Positions 11,991 to 25,421 are shown, counted from the first letter of the stretch. The stretch is DNA of 64,000 nt from Cryptomeria japonica (GCF_030272615.1 NC_081413.1:160700849-160764848), one strand, 5' to 3'. Notes: a model not told the origin generated them from the sequence alone. Program-made: numbers and translations.

Positions 11991-14460
11991 TAAAGAAATT
12001 TTTAAAACATGTGAAGACTTTGTGTATCCTAGGGACTAGGGTGCCGCTAGGGGTCCACAAGACTTGAGGCTCAAGAAATAGATATTAAGGACTTGGGGAT
12101 CTTAAAAAGTCATTTGGGAAAAGAAAAAAAAAACTCCTAACACATGGGGTTGGTTGAAGCATGATTAAAGACCCTTAAGTCATGACTTCAATGATTAGGA
12201 ATTCGGTAAAGATGGTCAACTTCAAATTATAATGAAAGCCATAAGGAACATAGGGTTTAGGGTTTTGGGCACTTAAAAGACAAATGTAAGCCCTAAACTT
12301 AGACAATTTTGATCAAACCTAACACTTAGTAAATACAAAATTACATGGTTGTACCTCCTCAAATATAGACAAACAAATAGTTATGAGTGTTATTAAAAAA
12401 ATTCAAAAGAGGTGAGATTTAACAACACAAGGATGGATGTGATGCATAACTACCCAAAGATGGGTCATACTGACACATGTAGCTAATGATTATATTATTT
12501 GTCCTCATTAGAACCATGCCTAAATGTCCTAGGAAACCTTAATATTATGCATAGAAACAAAATGTCCCCTAACATATGAAAAATAAAAAAACTTACACTG
12601 ACAAGGTAAAACCCATGTAGCCAAGAGCGCTTATGTTATGGTACCAACATTAAAATGCATTTCTCTTATAGTCATGTGAATCAATTATATTAACAAAAAA
12701 TTGTACCAAGAATTAAAATAAAATATATCCTCAAAATTTGCAACAAACACAAAGAAAAGATTTTATTATCCTACATCAACCATATTTTAGAGATTCTATA
12801 CAATTTGGAGGGGTACAACTAAAGAAGGAAGCTTCATAAAAACAATAATATAAACTAGAGCCAAACTTATCTTCTTTGCATAGTTAAGTCCAAACTTTTT
12901 AAAGCAATTTATTTTATTTGTTTCACTTGAAACTTACATCTCTTTAGTGATTAACTCAATTCCAACCAAAGTCCTACGAAAAATTTAACATGTGGGTTTC
13001 CATTATCATGTTATCATATTATCACCTTAGTATTTTTGAGTCTGAGAAATGTACTAGACATGAGAAGTATTTTAAATATTATTTAAATATTTAATATTCT
13101 TACAATGTAAAGATGTGATCTATATAGTAGTAATACTTCAACCTAGAAAACTAAGTGTAACTTATTAAAGTAAATTACTTTGACAAGATAACACATACGA
13201 AGCTCAACATACGAAGCTCAATATTGCATGGATATGGAAAAGAGGCTACCTTAGCCAAAAGATAGTTCAATCTTGTAGATAGTCTAGAAATGTGGATATT
13301 TTTCATTGAGAAATACATAATTTTGATTTGTATTTTGAGTAATAAGGTATAGATTATTAATTTAGAAATACTTAAAATGCAATATTCAAATGTACTAATT
13401 AGATTTTTTTTAAGAAAGAGTTTAATAGATGTACAATACAAATTGTGGGGACATCCTACTAGGTGTGTTAGAGATGTAGACCATTTGATTGAGATAAAAA
13501 ATAATGAGAACTAGACCTACACTATAACCTAAACCTCAAATAGAAAAGTGCACTCAAGGTAGAGTGATAATGAAGGCAAATAGACATATAATATAAAGTA
13601 ATAATTAGAACCATGCAAAATTTTTGTTATGTGTTACACAATTTGACTACATAAGGATACTATAAAAATGATGGATGAATTGGCTTAAACAAGCCCCTCT
13701 TAAATAGATTTTTCAAATAAAAAATGGAGGGCTAGGATTGAAGAATAGTATTAATGACAAATATTAGCATGTATGGAAATATTCTAGATCAATGGAGGAT
13801 ATTTTAAAAGATTATGAAATGAATGGAAATGTTAGCAAGTGGAAGATAAGATGGAGGATCAAGCATGCTCACATGTGTGAGCAAGGAGTGCGAGCGAGTC
13901 AAAATTAAAGGATCAAGTGGAGGGTCAAGATTTCTCCAAGTTAGCATACCCACACATGTTTGAGAAAAGAGTGAGATGAGTGGGTTGAGAAAACATAGAA
14001 GAAGATTGGTGGGCAATATTTTAATCTATGTTTTAAATTAGATTGTTAAGATTAAGACGACAAAGTCATTTTTGGATTAGTGATGTTATGAATTTTTAAA
14101 TTAAAAGAAAATGTTAAAAGAGGATTTATCAACCCAATCAATTAATTAATCATGTATCAATTAATAGATTAATTAGAGATATTAGAAACTAAGTTTTAGT
14201 CAGTCAAATTGATTTAATTATTTAATTTTAGATCCATCTGAAAAAAAAAGCTAAATGATTAGAAATGATTAATTGCAACGATAATTTATTAGATAATAAT
14301 CTATTTAATAAATTTATTAAAAAATAATATAACAAATTAAAATTAAATTTAAATTTTGTACACAATTATTTCATACAAAATATGAGGATGGATTTTAAGG
14401 ACACAATATCTTTCATATATTCAAATCATAAGATCCCAAATAAGGAGGGTAATACAGTTT
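11991..14460. other. Unassigned AT-rich DNA
   Basis: I see no supported gene, LTR edge or repeat here. Short frames at 13175-13441 and 13804-14016 (minus strand) have no recognisable motif and no codon pattern that sets them apart from chance. The part at 14.0-14.4 kb is very rich in TTAAT and AATTAA. Confidence 0.4.
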
Positions 14461-15000
14461 AAAAAGGAAAGAGAAAGAAGACAGACAGAGTAAGTCTGTC
14501 AGCTTTACTTGGCTCGCAAGAGACTATCATTCTATGGCCCAAAAACCATTATTTCCATTGGAATGATATCAAACTGTGACACCCATTTTCAATGATTATT
14601 TGTTAATAGAAATTCATGAAATCTCACAGAGTTTTAGACAGGATTAACTAACTGTGACCCGCATTTTCAATGATGATTTACTAATTTGAAACTTGATCAT
14701 TTTTTTATTATATTATTGTCTTAAAATAGACGAACAGTTTATAAGCAAAACAATAATGAATTCGTTGAGCCTTTAAAAAAAACAATTGAAAATAATGAAA
14801 AGCTGAAACTGTCAACATGCCAGTTCGTAGACCTAAATAGAGTCCTTTGCAGTGGCAAATTGATGATATTAAAGGTCCACCATTCGCTGCATTGGGATTA
14901 CCATATTTGTTATTCTTACCAGAATATGGAGAAAATATTAAGAACAATTATTAGTCATAATGAAGAAAATATTAAATAACAAACAATAATTATAGACCAA
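14461..15000. other. Unassigned stretch with a short imperfect duplication
   Basis: CTGTGACACCCATTTTCAAT (about 14573) recurs as CTGTGACCCGCATTTTCAAT (about 14652), each followed by GAT-ATTTGTTAAT or a similar tail. A 79-codon minus-strand frame at 14947-14708 (GKNNKYGNPNAANGG) has a less biased composition than its surroundings, but I cannot assign it. Confidence 0.3.
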
Positions 15001-16320
15001 AAATCATGTCAAGAGTAGTATAGTTATGAACATGTAGGACCCGAATAGACACCCTTAACATAGCACATGTTTAGTAGGAGCTCAACATACACCCTCACAT
15101 CCTAGCCTTTATGCAACACCACCATTGCAATCCACCACTATTTCATAATATGGCCTCCTAGTCTAGAAAATGGGTCTACAGCTAAAAAGTGAGCGACAAG
15201 AATATCTCTACTATATTTTTGGCCTTGTGCACTTTTTTTTGTTAGAAAACTAGAATAGTGCGATTATTAGTTAATTTTAGATGAACCAAGTACTATGAAT
15301 GACTATTAATCAATGCAAAAATCTAATCATGCCAAAACCAATAGACATGAAACAAATTAGCTTCATATTATGGGGAATTCAAGTTCTTTACCTTAGCACT
15401 AAATGTACCTCCTTCTGGTTCCTCGAATGACCCTAGAGATTTGAACCCAATACCCTAAGCATAGCATTTGAAATCCCAAGCACTAGTTTTGATATGAAAT
15501 ATTTGAAAACTTAGAGCCCAACATAAAACAAAAACATTATTCTATCATATATATACCTATGGACATCATACTAAATGATGAAATTGAACGAGGATTATTT
15601 AACTTAGATTTTGATTAAATCCCTCCCACAAATTTTGCATGGCTCAAAAGGGAAGATAATGATCCTCAATGAACACAAAAATTAAGAAAAAAACAACCAC
15701 AAAATTTAAACATAATGTTAAAAGATAATATTTGAAAACTTAGAGCCCAACATAAAACAAAATCTTCTACATAATATCTTAGCCTCCACTAGGGATGATA
15801 ACAAAAGGGTAAAATAAAGAAATTGGGTCCAATTTTAATTAGAGTATCAGAAGGAGGAAAATTCCCAATAAGAATGGGATCCAAAACCTAAATTCCTACC
15901 CATATGGAATCACCAGATTCGCTCCTTGAAGACATTGGTAATATATCCTATTCTCATGAATATTATGTATATAATCACAAAACACTTTCTTAGTAGCACT
16001 ATAAAATTAACATTTTAAAAGAAATAGGACCTTATAGAAATTATTTAATCACTAACATGTAACAAGCATGCCTCTCAAGTACACAATATATTTAGAAAGT
16101 CCATCATATGCATGAAGTAAAAATAATATAAAATTCTAACATTTCCTACATAGGTATTTACCTTTAGCATGAAATCTCATGGAGATAATACATGAGAACA
16201 ATCATATATCACAAAAGAACACACAGTCAAAGAAGTCCTAACACATATACACACACATGCCCATAGGTTACAACATGATGTTGTAAAACATGGATATGAT
16301 ATACCAAATATAATTTTGGT
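15001..16320. other. Unassigned DNA with a 35-bp direct repeat
   Basis: The segment 15499-15533 (ATATTTGAAAACTTAGAGCC and on) recurs without visible change at 15728-15762. Nothing coding is seen. The spacing of 229 bp does not fit an LTR pair. Confidence 0.5.
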
Positions 16321-18069
16321 AACTTATATCGTGAATTAGGGTGTCACAACCTTAGTTTCCCTAGCATTGGTTTATTTTATTTTTGTATTTAATCAATGTC
16401 TATGTTGTGTTTTTTACTCATCTTATTTCACCATCTAGTGGGGCATGACATGACAAGTTTTCATAATGTTGGAAGGTGACATGGGAGGTGACAAAGATGT
16501 TTTTATTTTCACATGGGAATGTAGGTGCCCCACTTTGTGGTAGAGCTTCCTTTCCATATGCCAACATCTTGTAATTATTGTATGATTTACTCCTATGACA
16601 AGCTATGACATGTAAGAAATAGATTCTTTTATAGTCTGGACAGATGTTGAAGAACATATTGCATGGGGAATGTGAGTGCCCAAGCTAGGTTATGATAGGC
16701 TACAAGAGAATCAACTATATTAATAGTCAATTATGTTGGATCTCTTATATTTGTAAGTGCTAGATCAATTATGACATGTTTTATGATAGTTTTAATATGT
16801 GTAAAAATATTTTTTTATACCTATTTATGACAAACATGAAGCACCCAAGTTTGTAGGTTTGAATGTTGATTAAAATAATCATACAAGTTTCATTTGCATA
16901 ATTAGAGATGGTGGAAAATTTTGCCAATAATATTTGGATGCCCTTCTTGTTGGAATAACCAAGAACCATAATCAAGTTGTACATACTTCAAAGGATCAAC
17001 CTAGAAACATGTCTTCCACAAGAGAACGTTGAAACATGAGCTTTTATGAACATCGCATTGAAATACTCAATGAGATATGAAAATTATTGAATTGATATGA
17101 TATAATGTAAAAATTAGTCTTTCTTATATAGACAAGGTGATTAGATAGGATGATAACTACCCTTGATACAAACACTTAATGAATCATGCATAATGATAAA
17201 TGCCTAAAAAATATTAAATTTTGATCTACATGACTCATATCTTATAGAATGCCACCTAGGATAGCTAACATCATCCTATGAACAATATTAAATGATAAGT
17301 TACATAAAGAAACTTTATGACAACTAGATTAATTGCAAGCTAGCTCCTAAGTAAACTTAACATGTGAATAGGTTAGATAACTAAGAACTAGTTTAGGATA
17401 TAACCACATTCACACCAACACTTCTCTTGTAGCTTATTATAGAAGTTACCTTCATTGTTGTATGTTCTATATATTCGATATCATCTAGTTTTTTTTATAT
17501 AATGTATTTTACAAGTACTATTATGTTTCTTAAAGAGCTCCATAAACCAACACTATAAACTCCTAAGAGGGATACTTTGTCTATAAGTGATTGCAAAATT
17601 TTTTTTTTATCTTTAATACATTAAGAAGAATTTTGGAGTGTGGGGTTTCCTCCACATATATCTTGTGTTGTGGGTTTATTCTTGTATATGTGTTATTTTA
17701 TCATCTCTATACATTATATATAATTTTCTAATTGTAATGGTTTAAAGAAATTTTAAAGTATCTCCCCCACATTTATTGGTGTAGGAACCCATTCTCGCTC
17801 ACCTAACTTCCGATTAGTTGGTAGTATAACTTGGCTAGAATTTGGTCCCTCTATTAGGTAAGAAGGATTTTTGTATTAGTCTTCATCTAAGTGGAAAATT
17901 TTGTAGATGTACTTTTTTTGTGAAATTTTTACAAGAAAAAATATAGAGATCACATAAAAAAGGATTTATATGGAGAAGTTTAATGACATAAATTTTAAGC
18001 TATACAAGCTTAATATGGAGAATATTATTATAGACCAAGATCTATGTGATGCAATATCCAATTCTATAT
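16321..18069. other. Unassigned DNA, possible old plus-strand LTR end
   Basis: No gene seen. GGGAATGTAGGTGCCC (about 16505) and GGGAATGTGAGTGCCC (about 16666) form an imperfect direct pair. At 17640-17790 the GTGGGGTTTCCTCCACAT motif and the following CTCCCCCAC resemble the U5 end of plant copia LTRs, but I find no primer site directly after it. Confidence 0.25.
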
Positions 18070-18469
18070 TGAACACTACTAGAAGTTGAGAGGGGTAGGG
18101 TGAATTGGCATATGCAAAAACTTGAGCAGATTAAATCACATAAACCATAACATCCATTCACTTCATAAGCATGAAAATAAATAGTTGAAACAACAAATGC
18201 ATTCAGACAAGAACACCGAGATTTTACATTGAAAACTTGAACTGGAAAAAACCATGGTGAGAATCAAACTTGCAATATATGTAATAAGTGTTTACAAAGA
18301 TTTGGGTAATAGACAAGGGAGGTCACTACTTCGGACTTGTAGGTTAAGATGCACAACCTTAGGGCAAGTTACTAAAGAGAACTTCTTCAGGCAAAGATAC
18401 AAAGTACTTGTCTAGATACAACAATAATGATAATAAGAGATTGAATTGCAAGAGACAATAGCATCTATA
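18070..18469 (-). mobile_element. LTR remnant, left part (split by the TRIM-like element)
   Basis: Read on the minus strand, it ends with CACCCTACCCCTCTCAACTTC and has the U5-type signature CCATGGTTTTTTCCAGTTC (about 18240-18260), the same layout as the other C-run LTRs in the window. Only a 3' LTR portion is recognisable. The sequence appears to continue at 20552. Confidence 0.45.
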
Positions 18470-19344
18470 TGATGCAGTCAAGGTAGGGAGGTCCAATGAA
18501 GGATAGTCCCACCTTGCAACCTAAAACATAAACACCATGAAAGATACTGGTAACTAGTTGACACAACACAAGATATAACTGGTGAAAAAATAAAAAAGAG
18601 CAATCCTTATAATAATTTAATGAATTACATATGCCCTCAGGCTTTACACATGCTAGGCCACAACCCAGGATAACAAAATCGTTCAAACAACTTAATTTCC
18701 TGATCTGATAGATCATCTACCCAACAATTCGGCCTCCGGTAATAATCTACACTGATCCGAACCTCAGTCCCTTCAGACTTTAATCCCCCTGGACTAGAAT
18801 CTCTCTGGAAACTACATCTTTTCTAAATCTTTTCTTCCACGGACCTCTATCATCTCAAATCAATCTCCTATCTTCCTCTTTATACCATCTGCAAGCAACA
18901 ATAACTCGATCAAGTCAGCCATCGATCCATCGGTTCATAATGACATGTTCAAACAATAGTATGTCATCCCAAATCACCAAGAACATCTCCAACAATACAT
19001 AGAACTTCATGCGGACCTCCAAGAACATCGAACAGGCCCAAAACAACATCTCCCAATGATCCGCAAGTCACGAAAATAATCCGCAACGCAATTCTTCTTT
19101 GCCTTACACACTATAAGAACAACTGGTAAGAACACACCAACACTGAACCAATACCTAAATCAATATCTCACCAGAATCAAATCCAAATGCCATGAATCTC
19201 AAATATTTTAAATACAATGATCTCCAAATGCTAAATCCAAATCCGCAACTCTAAATTCACAAACATGAAGAAACCCAACAATCTCCAAGAAACTCCATTT
19301 CTAACTATTCCAACTAGATGAACTACAAAGATGCTCTTGCATCA
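18470..19344 (-). repeat. TRIM-like element, left (3') LTR
   Basis: TGATGCAGTCAAGG to CTCTTGCATCA. Aligns end to end with 19678-20551, with scattered substitutions and few gaps. Confidence 0.85.
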
Positions 19345-19663
19345 GACTCTCAGTATTAATTGAAAAGTGAGTCCCATCACTTGATCTGGTTCAGTGATCT
19401 GTTCACAAATACTTGCAATGGCTCAAGTTCGGTGGTATGACTACAAGTTCCAGTTGCCTCTCCTCGGTGATCTACCAAACAACCTTGTAGCCTGCCTCAA
19501 TTTAGCGATCTGTTCAAGTCCACCTATCAACTACCTCAAGTTCATGCTCCTAAGTTTGGTGGTCTGCTTGCAAGCCTTGCATTGCCTTAATGTTCGGTGA
19601 TCTAAACAATTCTTCAAGATGCCTCAAGTTCTTTTCATCCAACGGATTCACAACCAGCTCTGA

Positions 19664-19675
19664 GCTCTGATACCA
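19664..19675 (-). other. Primer binding site of the TRIM-like element
   Basis: The minus strand reads TGGTATCAGAGC, 2 bp from the right LTR. It matches initiator tRNA-Met exactly. Confidence 0.85.
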
Positions 19676-19677
19676 TC

Positions 19678-20551
19678 TGATGTAGTCAAGGTAGGGAGGT
19701 CCAATGAAGGACAACCCCTCCTTGTAGCCTAAAACATAAACACCATGAAAGATACCGTTAACTGGTTGACACAACACAAGATATAACTAGTGAAAACAAA
19801 AAAAGAAAAATCCTTATAATAATGTAATGAATTACATACCCCCTTAGGCTTTACACATTATAGGCCGCAACCCAAGACAACAAAATGGTTCAAACAAATT
19901 AATTTCCTGATCCAGTAGATCATTTGCCCAACAATTCAATCTCTGGTAATAGTCTGCATTGATCTAGACCTCAGTTCCTTCAGACTTTAGTCCCCCTGGA
20001 TTAGTTACTCTCTGGAAACTACATCTATTCTGAATCTTTTCTTTCATGGACCTTTGTTATCTCAAATCTATCTCCTATCTTCCTCTGTATACCATCCGCA
20101 AGCAACAACAACTCGATCAAGTCGGCCATCGATCCACCGGTTCATAATGAAATGTGCAAACAATAGTATGTCATCCCAAATCACCAAGAACAACTCCAAC
20201 AATGCATAGAAATTCGCACGGACCTCCAAGAACATTGGATAGGCCCAAAACAACATCTCCTAATGATCCACAAATCACAAAAATGATCTGTAACCCAATT
20301 ATTCTTCGCCCCACACACTGTAAGAACAACTGGTAAGAACACACCAACACCAGACAAATACCAGAATCGATATCTCACCAAAATCAAATCCAAATACCAT
20401 TAATCTCAAATATGTTAAATACAATTGTCTCTAGATGCTAAATCCAAATCCCCACTTCTAAATTCACAAACATGAAGAAACGCAACAATCTCCAAGCAAC
20501 TCCATTGCTAACTTCTCTAACCGGATAAACTACTAAGATGCTCCTACATCA
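19678..20551 (-). repeat. TRIM-like element, right (5') LTR
   Basis: TGATGTAGTCAAGG to CTCCTACATCA; homologous to 18470-19344 over its full length. Confidence 0.85.
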
Positions 20552-21410
20552 CTAAGTATGCAAATAAAAACTCACAATTTAATACTCATTTGATCCATCT
20601 TCCATCGTTGCATTGTAGCACCTTAAAATCACATCACATTTGCAGCATACTTTACTTCATTCCATCCATATCACTAACACATATCACACATAAACTTTCT
20701 CTACCCACAACACAACTAATTTGTCGATTATGCCAACCAAATCATCAATAACCTTTGTTAGGTTATCTTAAGGATGTAGCATGTATATGCATCATCAACC
20801 CAAAACATTACTCACATAAGGAAAAAGAGATGTGTGAATATTTGCACCAAGTCGATACACCTTCCCAATATCACCAAAAGACTTTACATGCAACTGCTCG
20901 AACCAAAAACACATAATATGGTTCATATCAATTTATTTTATCCAAACACATAATTCAATCCTAAAAATAAGATATGCGGACCACAACAAAAGTAGCATAC
21001 CACGATAGATCCATAATCTAATTATCCACAAAACCTATAGATAACTAGAAACACAAGGGATGCAACACATTCCTCTGTAACATCTTGAGATTGCACAAAC
21101 ACTGATCATAGACATAGATAGCACTCATAGAGAAACATCTAAAAAAATGGTATATAATAAGATCGGTGCACTATGATCATTCCATACTAATTCATAAGTC
21201 CATTTGATACATATCTGGTACAACCATACATTACCAGACAAGAATACCATTCACTAGAGTAGTTTCTTGACCAAGCAAAGAGACATCCATCCTTTGTAAA
21301 TACAACATAACATCAACACTAACCATCTCAAATACTTACAATTAGTTTCTGGTGCAGCCATGATAGGAGAGTCCTCAAAGTGAACACTCTGGACTGTACA
21401 ACAAGAGTTA
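20552..21410 (-). other. Probable continuation of the LTR remnant at 18070-18469
   Basis: No gene seen. It follows the TRIM-like element directly and ends where the LARD-like LTR begins at 21411. The composition matches 18070-18469, but no second copy is present to prove that the two halves belong together. Confidence 0.3.
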
Positions 21411-22060
21411 TGTCATGCCCAAACTTTTGGGCACGAACGGGAAATTTTATTTTTATTTTTAAAAATCACAACTTAAAACATTAAATTTTGCCAGCATGAA
21501 ATGTGCTATCAAGTTTGTCTTAACTATGTTCAAGTTAACTCTAGCCACTAACTCAAGTAAATGAAAATGATTTAAAATTAAATGTGGAATACTAAATGAA
21601 TTAATTTATTATCTCATCAAATTTAGTCAATAGATTAATTAAATCAAAATTCTCTAAAATAATTGATGAAGATAAAATTAATCTCCAATAACCATTATTT
21701 GTTTTTAGGATCTAATTAAATTAGTACTAGCACTTAGTTTATAAATGTCTAAAATTCATTTTAATCAATAATTAAAATGTGCTTAAATTAAATCGACTAA
21801 AGGGTCAATTAAATTCATAGTGACATATGTCCAATAAAGTTTAATCCCATAAACCTATATCCAGGAGGGTAAAAATTATTCCCCATAGCCAAAATATCTT
21901 ACCCAATTTGTTATAAAACTTCTAATAGATTAAACTTCATGAATATTTTAAATATAAACATTTTTTTTTTATACCCATATGTTTATTAAAAACATATATA
22001 ATTCATGATCACATAATAAAATACTTAACCTACAATTATCCTTTTATATTTTTAAACTCT

Positions 22061-22096
22061 CTCTCTCTCTCTCTGTATATATATATATATATATAC
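22061..22096. repeat. Compound (CT)n(TA)n microsatellite
   Basis: CTCTCTCTCT run followed by GTATATATATATA. The right LTR has a much longer pure TA run at the same place (30111-30183). Confidence 0.9.
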
Positions 22097-22366
22097 TTAT
22101 ATTTATAATTAAGTATGTTCTCACTTTGTTATGATTTATCCATGCAAAAACCCTAATCAAAAATATATATATCATTATAATGCCCTACATTCTAAAAACC
22201 TCTTCTTTCTTTATACTACCCTAGCCCTACCTAGGCTAGGGTTTTATTCTTTTCTTGTTTTATTTTGCAGGGTGGAGGTTTCCATGGGAAGTGGTGTCCA
22301 TGGGAGAGTGGCGGCTATGGCAGAGGGTTTGGTGATAAGTGGCAGTGGTGAGCGTCCCCGAGGACG

Positions 22367-22533
22367 CCACTGTGGTTACCCACAGTGGTGGTCGGCACTG
22401 CTCACTGTGGGAAACCACAGTGGCGGTGCCAACCACTGTGGTCGCCCACAGTGGCGGCCCCTGGGCCGTTCACTGTGGGAAGACATAGTGGCGGCCCCCC
22501 CGGCCCCACCGTCCACTGTGTTAAACACAGTGG
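22367..22533. repeat. GC-rich block with five CCACTGTGG/CCACAGTGG hairpins
   Basis: Palindromes: 22367-22388 (CCACTGTGG, 4 bp, CCACAGTGG), 22403-22422, 22433-22454, 22471-22490 (one mismatch) and 22513-22533 (CCACTGTGT, ACACAGTGG). The block is strikingly GC-rich within an AT-rich LTR. The right LTR keeps only the first or third, a damaged fourth, and the fifth (30375-30475). The difference is a 66-bp stretch, 22389-22454. No known motif is recognised. Confidence 0.8.
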
Positions 22534-22892
22534 TTCGGCCTGTCGAAACCGTTATGCAATATTTTATTTTTTTTGCTTAGTTTAATTATTATTATTATTT
22601 TTTTTATGAAAGTATATGCTGATATTTTTATTTTGAAACATTTTAACAGATAAGTTAAAGCCATCAGATTTAAAATCAATGTACATATTTCTTTTTATTT
22701 TAAATGCCTTGCAGCTATAAGTAAAATCAGATAGTTTATTTAATTCTTAGATTTATTTTCTGCAAGTAATTAAAATTAACAGAAGTAAATAATTTTAAAC
22801 AACAACTATGCAAATCTAGAAATTATTAAGATAAACCTTTAGAGATGGCTATAATAAAAAAGAATTTATAGATTTTATTTTCTGCAAATAAA

Positions 22893-23088
22893 TAAAATGA
22901 CAGATTAAATAAACTAAATTTGCACTTCCATATATAGATCTAAATGTTTTAATTCCAGTCTACTACATGCATACCAATCTATTTCGAAGATAAAATGACA
23001 GATTTAAATAAACTAAATTTGCACTTCCATATATAGATCTAAATGTTTTAATTTCAGCCTACTACATGCATACCAATCTATTTCATTC
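22893..23088. repeat. 98-bp tandem duplication in the LARD-like LTR
   Basis: Units start at 22893 and 22991 (TAAAATGACAGATT) and end ACCAATCTATTTC. The right LTR has the same pair (31019 and 31117), so the duplication existed before insertion. Confidence 0.85.
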
Positions 23089-25409
23089 CTTTCCTATTTT
23101 ATTTTATTTTAAATGCATAAAAGAATAAAATAAATTTCTTGCTTTTCAAAATGTCATATACACAACAAATATTATTTTTAGAACTTTAGGAAACTAGTTC
23201 CAGAAATACTCATTTCTTTTCTACAGTATAGCATAATAAAATATTACATTTCTTTAAAGCATATTTCAAAGACACTATCATCACTTTACAAATAGATCTC
23301 TCATTTCTAATAAATGAGGACTTTAAAAAAATAATAAATACATTTCCAAATATTTTTCTACAACAAATAACTCCAGCCACATCTACTTGTCCTATTCTTT
23401 TCTACCAACAACCTGCAAATAAATCAAAGGCTATCACCATGGAGTGCTCACCTCCCAGCCTAGGCTAACTAGTAGCCACCCCTGAGCTTGGAGAACCAAG
23501 CCCTAGATAGGTTACACACATGCAAACACAATAAACAAGGAAAAACAATCACAAACATATTCCCAACCAAGGCTACACTGCACCACACATTGTGATGTCT
23601 TTTCAAGGGTGGTAGTGGACCAAGTACCCTGAGGAGACTACAAGTATGGCAAAACACAAAGCCACCTTGTAGCAACCAAAAGTATGTCACAAGTATAATA
23701 ACCCCCATATCCTTATGCCCCCCAAGGCATACATGCCTTATTTCCCTCCTTATGACCCCCAAATGCATAAACAAGCCATGCAGCAAGGGTCACATAAATA
23801 TCCCCTGAGATCACTCTCATAATGAGAGCCTCTCACTCGAAGGCTGTCAAACTTCTACCACCCACAAGACCATCCTCTCTCCCAAGAGTAGGAGGCCTTG
23901 GTTAGTCCCAAAACACAGATTGTATACAAGAAATAAAATATAGAACATGAAATAATTTTCACAAGGGAAAAATACAAGAAACTAGCCTTTTCACACAAGC
24001 AAATCTTTTCAACATAACATGCAATATGAAATAATACAAAGAGAAGTTAAACCAACCTTCAAACTACCCAAAGGTATGCTATATTAGTTGAGGATGAGCA
24101 GCCCAAATCCACAAATTCCTTCATTCTCTACACTTAGCCAAATTCCTAAACCAAATCTATCTTTTCTTTCAAAATTACCTTGTCTCCAAAAATGGAGAGT
24201 GGGTGATTACCCGCAAAATATCTCATTCTTTCCTAATAAGACCTCAGTGAGAGTTCTCACAGGTTTCTAAAATTGAAAAAAGAAAAGTCAGAAAAAAATC
24301 AAAAAGGATCTCTTGTCAAAAGGAAAGTTAACTAACCTAGATGATGCCTTCTAAATTCAATTTTTGCACATCTTAGAAAACTCACTTTTTAGGGTGACTA
24401 AATAGCCACATGGGAGTTGTCACATGCCTAAAATTACTCCTAACCCTTAGGTATACCTTATGGGCTTTAGGAAACACCTTTAAACTACCCCTATGAGTCC
24501 ATTTAACCCCTTTTAAACCCATCTAAAGTTAACTTTGGGGTCAAACCTAAGTTGACCACCCCAAAGATTTTCTACCCAAGGAAAAATATAGAACCACATT
24601 AAATTATTTGAAAAAGCTATGGTTAAAAAAACTCCCTCCAAGGGACAATTCAAAAATAAACACATAAATCAACACGTGTCAAGTGACACAATAAAAATAC
24701 TTTTACAAAATTACACATGAAATTTTGTCTCTTGTTGGATTTACACAATTTAACACACATGCCACATTCACTTTCACAAATAAAATATGATACAAATGGG
24801 GTGTTGTCTCTCCAAATAGACAAACCCTGGTTTTACAAACGTACATAGGTCTAGGTTTGGTTCTCCATATTATTTCCATGGTCGCATGGATAATTTTCCT
24901 GCGCATCTCAATTACACATTATTAATTCCAAATAACCTCATATAATATTAAACACATGAATAAGAACACACACATCAAACACTCTACATAAAATTTACAT
25001 TTAAACAAATTGATATATCTTATATCCAAATAATCCACATAAAAAATTATCATAATCCTCATAATTTTGATCTATACATAAAACATACATCCTATTTCTA
25101 TCATCATAGTGAAGTCTTGTAAATCCAATAATGACATATATCATCTCAAATTTATCCTATTCTGGAATCATATAGCGTTCTATATCATAACGCATATAAG
25201 TGAAGCATCAACATACATCAATGTTATCCAAATCCATAATGCATAAAAATGTACACCTCAAGGTGAAATGGTTTTGTAACCTGGTTCAATTACTTTTCTC
25301 ACCAATCTATCTGTCTAACATAGCCCATCCTATTGAATTATAGCATTTATTAGTAGGGTCAAACTTGGTCAACTAAGTTAATCAAAGCTTGGTTGGGGAG
25401 GGCCTTACA

Positions 25410-25421
25410 TCCTCCTCCCCT
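25410..25421 (-). other. Polypurine tract of the LARD-like element
   Basis: The minus strand reads AGGGGAGGAGGA directly before the LTR start TGTAAGG. Confidence 0.75.

Larger units (their letters stand above)
18470..20551 (-). mobile_element. TRIM-like element: two long repeats around a 333-bp interior
   Basis: Two direct repeats of 875 bp (18470-19344) and 874 bp (19678-20551) both start TGATG and end CATCA. The interior of 333 bp carries a primer site next to the right repeat, so the element reads on the minus strand with its 5' LTR on the right. Flanking 5-mers are CTATA (18465-18469) and CTAAG (20552-20556), a target duplication only if two bases have since changed. The repeats differ visibly along their length, so the insertion is old. 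The interior encodes no protein; a decayed frame (LDEKNLRHLEELFRSPN) is visible on the minus strand at 19777-19550. Short interior fits a TRIM, though the LTRs are long for that class. Confidence 0.85.
21411..25409 (-). repeat. LARD-like element, left (3') LTR, 3999 bp
   Basis: Left edge TGTCATGCCC at 21411; right edge GGGCCTTACA at 25409, followed by the purine tract. Holds a CT/TA microsatellite (22061-22096), a GC-rich block with hairpins (22367-22533) and a 98-bp tandem duplication (22893-23088). The part 23712-25409 has no counterpart in the truncated right copy. Confidence 0.8.

Noticed and set aside
13175-13441. 88-codon minus-strand frame
   Set aside because: Composition follows the AT-rich background; no motif or neighbour supports it.
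14708-14947. Possible host exon on the minus strand
   Set aside because: No recognisable domain, no supporting splice pattern and no continuation in neighbouring sequence.
15499-15762. 35-bp direct repeats as a small LTR pair
   Set aside because: No TG/CA ends, primer site or target duplication; too short.
22245-22272. Splice acceptor-like TTTTATTTTGCAGGG downstream of TATA-like repeats
   Set aside because: On the plus strand, opposite to the element's orientation, with no donor or exon to go with it.
22131-22580. 149-codon plus-strand frame across the GC-rich hairpin block
   Set aside because: Its openness follows from the GC-rich palindromes, which lack stops. The frame is not kept in the sister LTR, and no domain is visible.
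23469-23786. 105-codon minus-strand frame in the left LARD-like LTR, matching 31592-31861
   Set aside because: Both copies are the same LTR, so similarity is expected and says nothing about coding.
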